Source of the DNA: Planctomycetia bacterium | GTDB lineage: Bacteria; Planctomycetota; Phycisphaerae; Phycisphaerales; SM1A02 | Length of the DNA: 34,949 nt | Direction: 5' to 3' | Assembly: GCA_005799475.1 (NCBI GenBank) | Contig: SYGQ01000070.1 | Span: 1-34,949 of the forward strand | Shown here: one piece after another, positions 25,801 through 34,949 of the stretch | How positions within the stretch are numbered: the first letter of the stretch is position 1 | Layout of the letters: each line of letters begins with the position of its first letter | Notes under the pieces: generated by a model | Seen by the model: only the letters and a program-made list of their open reading frames with translations | Database searches by the model: none | Told to the model about the DNA's origin: nothing | Position numbers and translations under genes: made by a program

Positions 25801-27576
25801 TCACTCCTCCGTGATCGTCTCGCGGACGACCTCGTCGATGGTGGTCTGACCCTCATAGAGCGCGAGCAATCCCGACTCGCGAAGCGTGCGCATGCCGCGC
25901 TTACGCGACTCCGCGCGCAACACGGCCGTGGACGCTTGCTGCATCACCAGTTCGCGGACTTCGTCGTCCATCATCATGATCTCGAAGAGCGCCATGCGCG
26001 ACTTGTAGCCCGACTTCGTGCACGCGTCGCAGCCTCGGCCGCGGAACAACTGCCGACCCTGCACATCCGCCGGACGAAGATTGAGCTCCATCAGGTGCTC
26101 CTCGCTCGGGATGAACTCTTCCTTGCACTGGGTACAAATGCGTCGGACCAGCCGCTGCGCGACGATCGCCTCGATCGTCGCCGTCAAGAGGAAGCTCTCG
26201 ACGCCGAGATCGAGAAGTCGCAGGATGGAACTCGGCGCGTCGTTGGTGTGGAGCGTCGCAAACACAAGGTGCCCCGTGAGGCTCGCCTGGATGGCGATTT
26301 GTGCCGTCTCGAGGTCACGGATTTCGCCGACGAGAATGATGTCGGGATCTTGGCGCAGGAAGGATCGGAGCAGTTTCGCGAAGGTCAACTCCTGATCCAT
26401 GTTGACCTGGCACTGGACCATCCCTTCGATGTCGTACTCGACCGGATCCTCAGCGGTCAGGATCTTGGTGTCCACTTGGTTGAGCTCACGCAGCGCGGCG
26501 TACAGAGTGGTCGTCTTGCCCGAGCCGGTGGGCCCCGTGACGAGCACGATGCCGTTGGGCTTGTTGATGATCATTCGCATCGTTTTGAGCTCGTCGTCGC
26601 GAAGCCCGATGCGATCAAGTTCCAATTGCACCGCGGAGCGATCGAGCACACGAAGCACCACCGACTCGCCGAACATCGTGGGCAACACAGCGACACGAAG
26701 GTCGATCGGCTCGGCCGAAACGCCTTCGTAGTTGATGCGGCCGTCTTGCGGGAGGCGGCGCTCGGCGATGTTGAGTTTGGCCAAAATCTTGACTCGACTC
26801 ACGATCGCCATCGCGATGCTCTGCTCTGGATTCTTCATCTCGTAGAGCACGCCGTCGATTCGGTAGCGAAGCTTGAACTCGTCTTCGAAGGGTTCGAGAT
26901 GGATATCAGAGGCGCGATTGGCGATCGCCTGCATGAGCATGTTGTTCACAAGCCGAATCACCGCGTTGTCGCTCGCGGCATCCTGCAGTGAGGCCATGTC
27001 GACCGAGTCGCCGCGACCCTGAAGATTCTTGACCGCCTCGGATCGGTTCACTTCGGAGTAGAGCTCTCCGGTGTCGACCTTTCGTGAATACTCGCGCTTG
27101 ATGACCTCGTCAATCTCTGCGGCAGGCGCGATGACGACAGTCACCGCGTACCCCGCCATCACATTCATCTTGAGGTTGTCGACGGCCTGGAAGTTCGAGG
27201 CGCTCGCGATCGCCACAGTGGCCGACTTCAACTCCTGGTCGACAGCGATGGGGACGACCTTCATCACATTCGCCGTCTCAGAGGAAATGACCCGGAAGAC
27301 CTCGGCCGGGATCTTCATCGCGACGATGCTGACATAGGCGAACCCGCGTTGCCCTGCGAGGGCGACCGCGAGGTCGTACGCCGTGATGAGCCCCATATCG
27401 ATCAGCAGTTCCCCGAGCTTCTTCCTGATCTTTGCGGGGTCGTTGGCGCGCGCCTCGATCGCCGCGTGAACCTGCTCCCGCGTGACCTTCCCCATCTTGG
27501 TAAGAACTCGACCGATCTTGCGGCCCTTGAGTTCTGACGGATCGATGGCGGCCAGTGATTCTGGCATGGTGTTCAC
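25801..27576 (-). CDS. PilB/GspE-family secretion ATPase with N-terminal MshEN-like domain
   Basis: Walker A GPTGSGKTTTLYAAL, Asp box EDPVEYDIEGMVQCQV, Walker B DPDIILVGEIRDLETAQIAIQASLTGHLVFATLHTND, CTQC...CDAC tetracysteine. Start either GTG 27576 or ATG 27567. Confidence 0.95.
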   Translation of the reverse strand: MNTMPESLAAIDPSELKGRKIGRVLTKMGKVTREQVHAAIEARANDPAKIRKKLGELLIDMGLITAYDLAVALAGQRGFAYVSIVAMKIPAEVFRVISSETANVMKVVPIAVDQELKSATVAIASASNFQAVDNLKMNVMAGYAVTVVIAPAAEIDEVIKREYSRKVDTGELYSEVNRSEAVKNLQGRGDSVDMASLQDAASDNAVIRLVNNMLMQAIANRASDIHLEPFEDEFKLRYRIDGVLYEMKNPEQSIAMAIVSRVKILAKLNIAERRLPQDGRINYEGVSAEPIDLRVAVLPTMFGESVVLRVLDRSAVQLELDRIGLRDDELKTMRMIINKPNGIVLVTGPTGSGKTTTLYAALRELNQVDTKILTAEDPVEYDIEGMVQCQVNMDQELTFAKLLRSFLRQDPDIILVGEIRDLETAQIAIQASLTGHLVFATLHTNDAPSSILRLLDLGVESFLLTATIEAIVAQRLVRRICTQCKEEFIPSEEHLMELNLRPADVQGRQLFRGRGCDACTKSGYKSRMALFEIMMMDDEVRELVMQQASTAVLRAESRKRGMRTLRESGLLALYEGQTTIDEVVRETITEE

Positions 27577-27581
27577 CTCGG

Positions 27582-27587
27582 ATTATA
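27582..27587 (-). promoter_or_regulatory. Perfect TATAAT -10 candidate in an AT-rich gap upstream of pilB-like gene 1
   Basis: Minus strand: gtgccgTATAATccgagGTGAACACCATG. A TTGAAT lies 21 nt upstream (suboptimal spacing). The ~76-bp gap is unusually AT-rich for this window. Confidence 0.5.
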
Positions 27588-27652
27588 CGGCACAACCGCC
27601 GTTTCTTGATTCAAAAACCAAGTTTCAATTCTGACATCTGGTATTCGGGAAT

Positions 27653-28810
27653 CTATGTGGCGATTTTCGCATCGTCGTCGTCCCATTCCGGACGGCCGAT
27701 CTTTCCACCGGCACGGTGAACCTTGTCCCGCAGCGCCCCCGCGTCCTTTGCCTTATCGATCATTTCCTCGGCGTCGATCCGGCCTTCCGTGTACATCCGC
27801 CAGAGGTGGTCATCGAGGAGTTGCATTCCAAACTTCTTGCCGGTCTGAATCGCCGAGTCAATGCGGAATGTCTTGTTCTCGCGGATGAGATTCGAGATGG
27901 CCGGCGTGACCATGAGGAACTCATATGCCGCCAGTCGTCCCGGCCGATCCTTCCGCACGAGCAGCACCTGGCTGAGTACGGCGATCAAACTTGTTGAGAG
28001 CTGCACTCGGATCTGCTCTTGCTGATTGGTTGGGAATGCGTCGATGATTCGGTTGATGGTTCCGGCGGCGCCAGTGGTGTGCAGGGTGCCGAACACAAGG
28101 TGGCCCGTTTCAGCCGCACGGATCGCCGCCTCAATCGTTTCGAGGTCTCGCATTTCACCCACGAGGACGACATCGGGGTCCATTCGGAGCACCCGTTTGA
28201 GGGCCTCGGTGAAGGATGGGACATCCTCTCCCACTTCGCGCTGGTTGACCACTGACTTCTTGTGGAAGTGATAGAACTCGATCGGGTCTTCGACCGTCAC
28301 GATGTGGCGCTCGAAACTCTGATTGATGTGGTCGATCATTGTGGCGAGCGAGGTGGACTTGCCGCTCCCCGTGGGTCCCGTCACCAACATGAGACCTCGT
28401 GGTCGGCGGATGAGGTCGAGGCAGATCTCGGGGAGACCGATCTCCTCAAAAGTCAGCAGCTTGTTGGGGATCTGCCGTAGCACCATCGACACCGCGCCGC
28501 GCTGCTTGAAGATGGCGCAGCGAAACCGTGCCAGCGTCGAGAAGGCGATGCCGAAGTCCGAGCCCCCGTTCTCCTGAAGCTCCTGCTGATTTCGCTCCGG
28601 CGCGATCTGCTTCATCAATGACATCGTGTCTTCTGAAGTGAGCACCTTCGTCGCGAGCGAGCGGAGTCGCCCATGCAGGCGGAGCGTCGGCGGGCGGCCG
28701 ACAGTGATATGAAGATCCGATGCGCCCTGACGAACCACCGTGTCAAGAAGCCGGTCGATCTGCATGGAGCTCGCTTCGACTTTGGCTGGAGTGTCTTCAG
28801 TGGATGACAT
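27653..28810 (-). CDS. pilT: Twitching motility ATPase PilT
   Basis: ASDLHITVGRPPTLRLHGRL, GPTGSGKSTSLATMIDHIN, EDPIEFYHFHKKSVVNQREVG, DPDVVLVGEMRDLETIEAAIRAAETGHLVFGTLHTTGAAGTINRIIDAFP. Confidence 0.95.
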   Translation of the reverse strand: MSSTEDTPAKVEASSMQIDRLLDTVVRQGASDLHITVGRPPTLRLHGRLRSLATKVLTSEDTMSLMKQIAPERNQQELQENGGSDFGIAFSTLARFRCAIFKQRGAVSMVLRQIPNKLLTFEEIGLPEICLDLIRRPRGLMLVTGPTGSGKSTSLATMIDHINQSFERHIVTVEDPIEFYHFHKKSVVNQREVGEDVPSFTEALKRVLRMDPDVVLVGEMRDLETIEAAIRAAETGHLVFGTLHTTGAAGTINRIIDAFPTNQQEQIRVQLSTSLIAVLSQVLLVRKDRPGRLAAYEFLMVTPAISNLIRENKTFRIDSAIQTGKKFGMQLLDDHLWRMYTEGRIDAEEMIDKAKDAGALRDKVHRAGGKIGRPEWDDDDAKIAT

Positions 28811-28835
28811 GCGCTGGCTCCTTCATTGCGGCGAG

Positions 28836-30581
28836 TTACCCCGCCATGTCGGACTGGGCGAACTTGGCGACCTCGAGGCAGGTGGTCATGCCGTTGAGCA
28901 CTTTGATCTTGCCGTCGAGCAGGAGCGTGCGCATGCCCGCGCGAACCGCGGCGGCGCGGATCTTGCCGACGGTGGCGCGCTGGAACGCCAGATCACGGAT
29001 CTCCGAGTTCATGATCATCATCTCATAGACGCCGCGGCGTCCCTTGTAGCCGACATTTCCGCATTTGAGGCATCCGACGGCCTTCATCATGGTGCCCTTG
29101 GCCACTTCTTCCGGCGTGATTCCGGTGATGCGCAGCCAGTCGGCTTCCGGGGCATCGTCGGGGGCCTTGCAGTCCGGGCAGAGGATGCGCGCCAATCGCT
29201 GCGCGAGAACCGCTTGAATCGAACTCGCGACGAGGAACGGCTTCACCCCCATGTCGATGAGTCGCGTAATGGCGCTCGGCGCATCGTTCGTGTGGAGCGT
29301 CGAAAACACCAGGTGTCCAGTGAGCGCAGCTTGAATGGCAATGTCCGCCACCTCCCGGTCGCGGATTTCGCCCACGAGGATGATGTTGGGCGCCTGACGG
29401 AGCATCGACTTCAAGATCATCGGGAAGGTGAGCCCGATGTGCTCGCGCACCTGCACCTGATTGATCCCCTTGAATGAAAACTCGACCGGGTCCTCCGCGG
29501 TGATGATTTTCCGGTCGGGTCGATTGAGTTCGTTGAGCGCCGAGTACAGCGTCGTCGTCTTGCCGCTCCCGGTGGGTCCGGTCACGAGGAAGATGCCGTT
29601 GGGCCGCCTGATGACCCGGTTGAAAGTGTCGAGCGTGTCTTGCTGAAGGCCGAGATTCAGGAGGCCGATGCGCGCGGACTCTGGCCGCAGGATGCGCATG
29701 ACGATCGACTCGCCCCAATACGCCGGGCAACTGCTGACGCGAAAGTCGATGTTTGAACCATCGACATTGAACTTGATGCGACCGTCCTGCGGGATGCGAC
29801 GCTCGGCGATGTTGACCCCCGCCATCAGCTTGATACGCGCCAACAACGCGCTCTGGAGCCGCTTGTCGACCCGCTCCATTTCCACGCACGAACCGTCGAT
29901 GCGGTACCTCAGGAGCACATACTGCTTCATCGGTTCGATGTGGATATCGCTGGCCCGCTGCTGGACCGCGTCGATGATGATGCGGTCGACGAGTTTCGTC
30001 GCACCTACCTGCGCCGCGCGGTCAGCACGGTCGGTATCAACGCTCGCATCGCGCGATGCGTCCTGGCTGGTGTCGCGGCTCGTGTCCTTGGACTGCGTGA
30101 TCGACGCCGTGAGAATGGACTTGCGATTGAGGAGGCTCCCGTCCTCCTTGCCACCGTCGAGGAACCGTCGAATCTGCCCCCGGCTCGTGATGAATTTCTC
30201 GAACTGGCAGTTGAGCCGGAACTGGAGCGCGGTGAGCGCCTCGAGATCCATCGGATCGTGGATCAGGATCCGGACGATGTTCCCCTTCCGTTCGTCGAGC
30301 GGGAGGATCAAGAACTTCTTTGTGACATCCTCGGGAAGGAGCTTGCGGTTGACCCGATTTGCCCATTCCGGGCGCTCGAGGTTGGCAAACTCAAGTCCGA
30401 ACTGCGCGCCGAGGGCTTTCGCCACATCCTCTTCGGTGCAGGCTCCCATCTCCACGAGGACTTCGCCCGTTCGCTTCCTCGAAGCCTTGCCGGTCGACAC
30501 CGCCTGCTCCACTTGAGCGGCTTGAACGACCCCCGCGTCAACCAGCATTTCGCCGATCTTGCGCCGCTCCTTACGAGCCAT
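28836..30581 (-). CDS. Second PilB/GspE-family secretion ATPase with MshEN-like N-terminus
   Basis: RRKIGEMLVDAGVV..., GPTGSGKTTTLYSAL, EDPVEFSFKGINQVQV, APNIILVGEIRDREVADIAIQAALTGHLVFSTLHTND, CPDC...CLKCGNVGYKGRRG. Confidence 0.95.
   Translation of the reverse strand: MARKERRKIGEMLVDAGVVQAAQVEQAVSTGKASRKRTGEVLVEMGACTEEDVAKALGAQFGLEFANLERPEWANRVNRKLLPEDVTKKFLILPLDERKGNIVRILIHDPMDLEALTALQFRLNCQFEKFITSRGQIRRFLDGGKEDGSLLNRKSILTASITQSKDTSRDTSQDASRDASVDTDRADRAAQVGATKLVDRIIIDAVQQRASDIHIEPMKQYVLLRYRIDGSCVEMERVDKRLQSALLARIKLMAGVNIAERRIPQDGRIKFNVDGSNIDFRVSSCPAYWGESIVMRILRPESARIGLLNLGLQQDTLDTFNRVIRRPNGIFLVTGPTGSGKTTTLYSALNELNRPDRKIITAEDPVEFSFKGINQVQVREHIGLTFPMILKSMLRQAPNIILVGEIRDREVADIAIQAALTGHLVFSTLHTNDAPSAITRLIDMGVKPFLVASSIQAVLAQRLARILCPDCKAPDDAPEADWLRITGITPEEVAKGTMMKAVGCLKCGNVGYKGRRGVYEMMIMNSEIRDLAFQRATVGKIRAAAVRAGMRTLLLDGKIKVLNGMTTCLEVAKFAQSDMAG
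30018..30086 (-). repeat. Degenerate 12-bp tandem repeat (~5 copies) encoding DTSR-DTSQ-DASR-DASV-DTDR
   Basis: Minus strand reads GACACGAGCCGC GACACCAGCCAG GACGCATCGCGC GATGCGAGCGTT GATACCGACCGT. Confidence 0.75.
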
Positions 30582-30735
30582 GAGACACTCCGAAGGTCGT
30601 GACGGGTTTCATGGTCGGGCGCAATCCGCGAGCGGCGAATGGTAGCAGCCTCGCCATTGGGTGCGCGCGCCGCGAACGAAGGTAGCCTCGTCGGGTTCGG
30701 CGACGACACGCCTCACTCAAAGGAAACCCAACACC

Positions 30736-31752
30736 ATGCAACTTGGAATGATCGGACTCGGACGGATGGGGGCCAACATGACGCGGCGCATCTTGCGAGC
30801 CGGACACGAAGTCGTTGTGTACGACCGCAGCGCTGAGGCGGTGGCTGGACTTGTCAAGGAAGGGGCGACCGGCTCGACCAGCGTGAGCGATCTCGTCGCG
30901 AGACTCCATGGGCCCCGCCATGTTTGGCTCATGATTCCCGCGGGATTCGTAGATGCTTCGATCGCCGAACTCGCACCGTTCCTCTCCCGCGACGACACGA
31001 TCATCGACGGCGGCAACTCGTACTACAAGGATGACATCCGACGCGCGAAGGAGCTCGCCGCTCGTGGGCTCTACTATGTCGATTGCGGCACAAGTGGCGG
31101 TGTGTGGGGACTCGAGCGCGGGTACTCACAAATGATCGGCGGCGATCCCGAGCCCGTGAAGCAACTCGACGCAATCTTCCGCGCGCTCGCGCCGGGCAAG
31201 GCATCCGCTCCCGCGACACCTGGACGCACCGCAAAGGGCACCGCTGAGGAGGGATACCTGCACTGCGGACCCGCCGGAGCAGGTCACTTCGTGAAGATGG
31301 TGCACAACGGGATCGAGTACGGCCTCATGGCCGCGTACGCCGAAGGACTCAATGTGCTCCGCCACGCCGATGTTGGCCTTCGAGCGAGGACCACCGATGC
31401 GGAAACCACCCCCCTGCGTGATCGCAGTGAGTTCCAGTACCAGTTCGACATCGCCGAGGTCACTGAGGTGTGGCGACGAGGCAGCGTCGTCGCAAGTTGG
31501 CTGCTCGACCTGACCGCGCAGGCCTTCGCACAAGATCGCACCCTCGATGGATTCAGCGGCCGCGTGTCCGACTCGGGCGAGGGGCGATGGACCGTGCTCG
31601 CCGCCATCGAAGAGGGGGTGCCTGTGCATGTCATCAGCGCGGCACTCATGGATCGTTTCGAGAGTCGAGGCGAAGCCGAGTTTGCCAACAAGGTGCTTGC
31701 CGCCATGCGCATGGGATTCGGCGGCCACCTCGAGAAGTCGCACGGAGCCTGA
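30736..31752 (+). CDS. gnd: 6-phosphogluconate dehydrogenase (decarboxylating), short form
   Basis: [92 protein letters not shown]; 339 aa. Confidence 0.94.
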   Translation: MQLGMIGLGRMGANMTRRILRAGHEVVVYDRSAEAVAGLVKEGATGSTSVSDLVARLHGPRHVWLMIPAGFVDASIAELAPFLSRDDTIIDGGNSYYKDDIRRAKELAARGLYYVDCGTSGGVWGLERGYSQMIGGDPEPVKQLDAIFRALAPGKASAPATPGRTAKGTAEEGYLHCGPAGAGHFVKMVHNGIEYGLMAAYAEGLNVLRHADVGLRARTTDAETTPLRDRSEFQYQFDIAEVTEVWRRGSVVASWLLDLTAQAFAQDRTLDGFSGRVSDSGEGRWTVLAAIEEGVPVHVISAALMDRFESRGEAEFANKVLAAMRMGFGGHLEKSHGA

Positions 31753-31754
31753 AC

Positions 31755-33143
31755 ATGAGCGCGAAGACTCCCGCCGATTCCCTCGTCTTTTTCGGCGCCA
31801 CGGGCGACCTCGCGCACAAAAAGATTTTCGATGCGCTGCAGTCGCTCGTGCACCGCGGCAGCCTGACTGTGCCGGTCGTCGGCGTCGCGCGCAGCGGGAT
31901 GAATCTCGAGCAACTCGTCGCGCGCGCCAAAGATGGCATCAAGAAGTACGGCCGCGGGCTGAACGAAGCCGCATTCGCCACCTTGTGTTCGCGATTGAAG
32001 TACATCGATGGCGACTACGGGGACCCGTCGACTTTCCAGCGGCTTCGCGAGGCGTTGGGTCCTGCGGCGCACCCGCTTCACTACCTCGCGATCCCGCCGG
32101 CACTGTTCGGCAGCGTCTGCACGCACCTTGGCAGCTCAGGGTGCGCCGCGGGGGCGCGCGTCATCGTCGAGAAACCGTTCGGTCGCGATCGCGCGAGCGC
32201 GAACGCCCTCAATGACCTCCTCCACGGCGTGTTTGAAGAGCGCTCCATCTTTCGCATGGACCACTACCTCGGCAAGGAGGCCGTGCAGAACATCCTCTAC
32301 TTCAGGTTCGCGAATGCGTTCCTCGAGCCCGTGTGGAACCGACAGCACATCCGGCAGATTCAAATCACGATGGCCGAGTCCTTCGGAGTCGAAGGACGCG
32401 GCGCTTTTTACGACGCCACCGGCACGCTTCGCGATGTCATTCAGAACCATCTCCTCCAAGTCGTGGCCTTCCTGTGCATGGAAGCCCCCGACTGGTCGCA
32501 GACTGAGCGCACTCGAGATGAGCAGGTGCGACTCTTCCGCGCTGTGCGGTCGCTTGGACCATCCGACATTGCGCGTGGCCAGTTTGAGGGGTATCTCTCC
32601 GAGGCCGGCGTCGCCCCGGGTTCGATGACCGAAACATTCGCGTCGGTGCGGCTCGCGATTGACAACTGGCGGTGGGAAGGTGTTCCCATCTTCATCCGTG
32701 CAGGGAAACACCTCCCCGCCAACGCGACAGAGGTTCGTGTCGAGTTTCATCGGCCACCCCAAGTCGTCTTTCACGAACGCATCCCCCCGAACCGCAACTT
32801 CGTCCGCTTCCAGATCAGCCCGCGCATCGAGATCGGCCTCAACGCCGAAGTGAAGCGCGACGGCACCGAAATGGATGGCGAGCAACTCGAACTGCTTGCG
32901 ATCGACCAACAGTCCGACGAGATGACTCCCTACGAGCGCCTGATCGGCGACGCCCTGCGTGGCGACGGGACGCTGTTCGCGCGCGCCGACTCCATCGACG
33001 AGTGCTGGCGGATTGTCGATGGCGCCATTGGCGGTGGAAACCTCATGCGCTACGCGCCAGCTTCCTGGGGCCCAGAGTGCGACGACGAGCGGCTCCTTCC
33101 GCCGGGAGGTTGGCATGCCCCGCGCGTTGCCACAAAGGCATGA
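31755..33143 (+). CDS. zwf: Glucose-6-phosphate 1-dehydrogenase
   Basis: [109 protein letters not shown]. Confidence 0.96.
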   Translation: MSAKTPADSLVFFGATGDLAHKKIFDALQSLVHRGSLTVPVVGVARSGMNLEQLVARAKDGIKKYGRGLNEAAFATLCSRLKYIDGDYGDPSTFQRLREALGPAAHPLHYLAIPPALFGSVCTHLGSSGCAAGARVIVEKPFGRDRASANALNDLLHGVFEERSIFRMDHYLGKEAVQNILYFRFANAFLEPVWNRQHIRQIQITMAESFGVEGRGAFYDATGTLRDVIQNHLLQVVAFLCMEAPDWSQTERTRDEQVRLFRAVRSLGPSDIARGQFEGYLSEAGVAPGSMTETFASVRLAIDNWRWEGVPIFIRAGKHLPANATEVRVEFHRPPQVVFHERIPPNRNFVRFQISPRIEIGLNAEVKRDGTEMDGEQLELLAIDQQSDEMTPYERLIGDALRGDGTLFARADSIDECWRIVDGAIGGGNLMRYAPASWGPECDDERLLPPGGWHAPRVATKA

Positions 33144-33156
33144 AGCCGACGACGGC

Positions 33157-34665
33157 TTAGCCCGACATGGGAGTCGTTCGCCGCGCGAGGGCAGTTCCCG
33201 AGATCGTCTCCGACACACCCATGTGGAGCGGATGGACGAAGGCAAGGATCCCCAATGCCGGCGCCATGAGCACCACGCCCTTGATCGCAGCGCGCGCAAG
33301 GACCCGTCCAGTGCCCGCGCGTGCGTCGCCCTCATGAGTTGCTGAGCGCGGCTCGCTGGCGATCACCCGTCCTCCGACGAGGAACTTCCCAGGGGACGCG
33401 CGCCACACCAGTTCGAACGCACCGCACCAGAGGGCCGTGAATGCCATCATGACGGCCGCGCTCGCACATTCGGAGAGCTGGGCGGTCCACGATGGCATCA
33501 CCATGAGAGCCGTCGCCCCTTCGCCGGTAACGGCAAGTGCGACGCCCGCTCCGGGAAGGAGATCGATGGCCAGCGCCACGGTTCGCCGGACCATCGAGAG
33601 TGGTTCCCAACCGCGGGCAAGCCGCCTCGAAGACTCAAGTGTCGGCTTCATGACGAACCCAATGAGGAGAAGCGCGATCGTTGCCGCGCCCAAAAGCGGC
33701 AGGTGCACCCACTCAAAGGTCTGCGGGACAATCGCTACGGACGCTGATGGCGCCGCGACGACGCCAGTGATGGGATCGATCTCGGCCATCGAGACTTCAC
33801 CGCGTGGAGCCTCGACCGCAAGCATGAAGCCGTCGCCGAGTCCAAGCACCGTCCACGCCTGCGATGGCGCCGCGAGGCGTGCGACAACCCGCACGCCCGC
33901 CGCCTGCGCGACGCAGAGTTCGTGAACTCCCCCCGGACGCGAGCGGAGAAACGCATTGCAGTTTGCGCCGGACACCCAGAATTCGAATCCCTCGCCTGCT
34001 CCGGCGAATCCGAGTGTGGTCCACGGCGCAAGTTCGATCTTGCTCGCAACGCGGCAGAGCGCGGACAGGTTGCCATCGCGAGGGGCTGACACGCCAAGGC
34101 ACCGCGCGCCCTCGTGCCACCACACTCCAAGCACCGACGGGCCGAGCCAGCCTTGCGGAAACGGCACCGTCGTCCACCGGTCGACACCGAGTCGGTGGCA
34201 CTCGATGGCCGACGGTGATGCCAATGCAAGCAGCACCGCGCCGTCGGCCACGATGCTGGGCGATCCAACCCCCGAAGGCAGGCTCGGCAAGACATCGAAA
34301 CGACCCGTCGGCGTCTCGTAGGCGAGCCCAGTCGCTGGATTTCGGTGGGTTGTGACGGAGTAGACCGGGTGGGATCGAGGTGACCCCTCCGTGGGCATGA
34401 CCACCCAGAGTTGGTCGCCCGAGGCAGCCATCGCCTGCGGCACAGCAGGAAGGCGCCCTGCTTCGCGAACCGCGCCATCGGGCATCGATGCCGCATGATG
34501 AAGGATTCGGCAGCCTCCGTCTTTGGGCACGGCGAACCAGAGGTGCGTCCCCGAACTCGCCGCGACGAGCGATTCACGAGGTCCTTGCCTCGCCTCGGAA
34601 CTCTCGGCTTGCGCGGGGGCGCCGTTGACTCCCCACGCAAGAAGAAGACCTGCGGCAGCGATCAT
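33157..34665 (-). CDS. Secretory/membrane protein with C-terminal RDD-like domain
   Basis: N-terminal signal (MIAAAGLLLAWGVNGAPAQAES), long periplasmic region possibly propeller-like, then RTVALAIDLLPGAGVAL...LWCGAFELVWRASPGKFLVGGRVIAS (RDD-like). Confidence 0.6.
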   Translation of the reverse strand: MIAAAGLLLAWGVNGAPAQAESSEARQGPRESLVAASSGTHLWFAVPKDGGCRILHHAASMPDGAVREAGRLPAVPQAMAASGDQLWVVMPTEGSPRSHPVYSVTTHRNPATGLAYETPTGRFDVLPSLPSGVGSPSIVADGAVLLALASPSAIECHRLGVDRWTTVPFPQGWLGPSVLGVWWHEGARCLGVSAPRDGNLSALCRVASKIELAPWTTLGFAGAGEGFEFWVSGANCNAFLRSRPGGVHELCVAQAAGVRVVARLAAPSQAWTVLGLGDGFMLAVEAPRGEVSMAEIDPITGVVAAPSASVAIVPQTFEWVHLPLLGAATIALLLIGFVMKPTLESSRRLARGWEPLSMVRRTVALAIDLLPGAGVALAVTGEGATALMVMPSWTAQLSECASAAVMMAFTALWCGAFELVWRASPGKFLVGGRVIASEPRSATHEGDARAGTGRVLARAAIKGVVLMAPALGILAFVHPLHMGVSETISGTALARRTTPMSG

Positions 34666-34949
34666 GGCGATGCTCGCTCAACGACTTCTGGACGAAGAGC
34701 GGCCTCGACATCCTGCCAGCGGAAGAGCTGCGGCTTGATCGACTCGGCACCGAAGCTCGGCGCCTCCGCCGCGAGTGTCGCCACGGCATCGGGCCTCTCC
34801 CGTGTGGAGCCGTGCGGTCCCCACGCCGCGATCCTCATGCGAGTCGCCAAGAGCGGCTTGACCTCAGCTTCGGGAGCGCCCGCGGGACGATCCCCCGAAG
34901 GCCACACGAACGCCTCGAGCTCGCACGACGCGATGACCTCGCCCGCGCC
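34662..34949 (-). CDS. Hypothetical protein, truncated by window end (C-terminal part only)
   Basis: Open frame runs to the last base (GAGEVIASCELEAFVWPSGDRPAGAPEAEVKPLLATRMRIAAWGPHGSTRERPDAVATL...). 4-bp overlap with the downstream gene start. Confidence 0.5.
   Translation of the reverse strand, partial: GAGEVIASCELEAFVWPSGDRPAGAPEAEVKPLLATRMRIAAWGPHGSTRERPDAVATLAAEAPSFGAESIKPQLFRWQDVEAALRPEVVERASP

Noticed and set aside
25555-26991. 478-aa plus-strand ORF antisense to gspF/pilB
   Set aside because: Fully overlaps strongly conserved ATPase coding sequence; translation shows no recognisable family.
30582-30735. Possible small RNA or tRNA in the pilB2-gnd divergent gap
   Set aside because: No cloverleaf or T-loop (GTTCGA-like) arrangement or terminator was found; the gap is better explained as divergent promoters.

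Overview
This window is high-GC bacterial chromosome that looks like Planctomycetes/Phycisphaerae; that affiliation is an impression from gene style and no marker was searched. It is almost fully coding. The left part carries housekeeping genes: dxs (5'-truncated by the window edge), a yraN-like gene, a SurA/PpiC-like lipoprotein, a DUF1844-like gene, a polytopic glycosyltransferase-like protein next to a UbiA/DPPR-synthase-like prenyltransferase, hemW and purA. The centre (30581 down to 8978, minus strand) is one long co-oriented block. It encodes a type IV pilus/type II secretion-like machine: two PilB/GspE ATPases, PilT, GspF/PilC, five class-III-signal pseudopilins and a 1773-aa GspK-like protein. 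uppS follows, then a ~1322-aa secreted protein with a dockerin-like segment and 17 tandem cysteine-rich repeats (CC-x3-WD-x2-C in all 17). The right part carries gnd and zwf, an RDD-domain protein and a truncated ORF. Main points for follow-up: the 17-repeat Cys-rich protein and its coupling to the pseudopilin operon, the oversized GspK-like protein with Ca-loop motifs, and a recurrent TAnnnT (-10-like) motif about 6 nt upstream of several start codons, which suggests leaderless transcripts. I found no tRNA, rRNA, CRISPR array or transposase.
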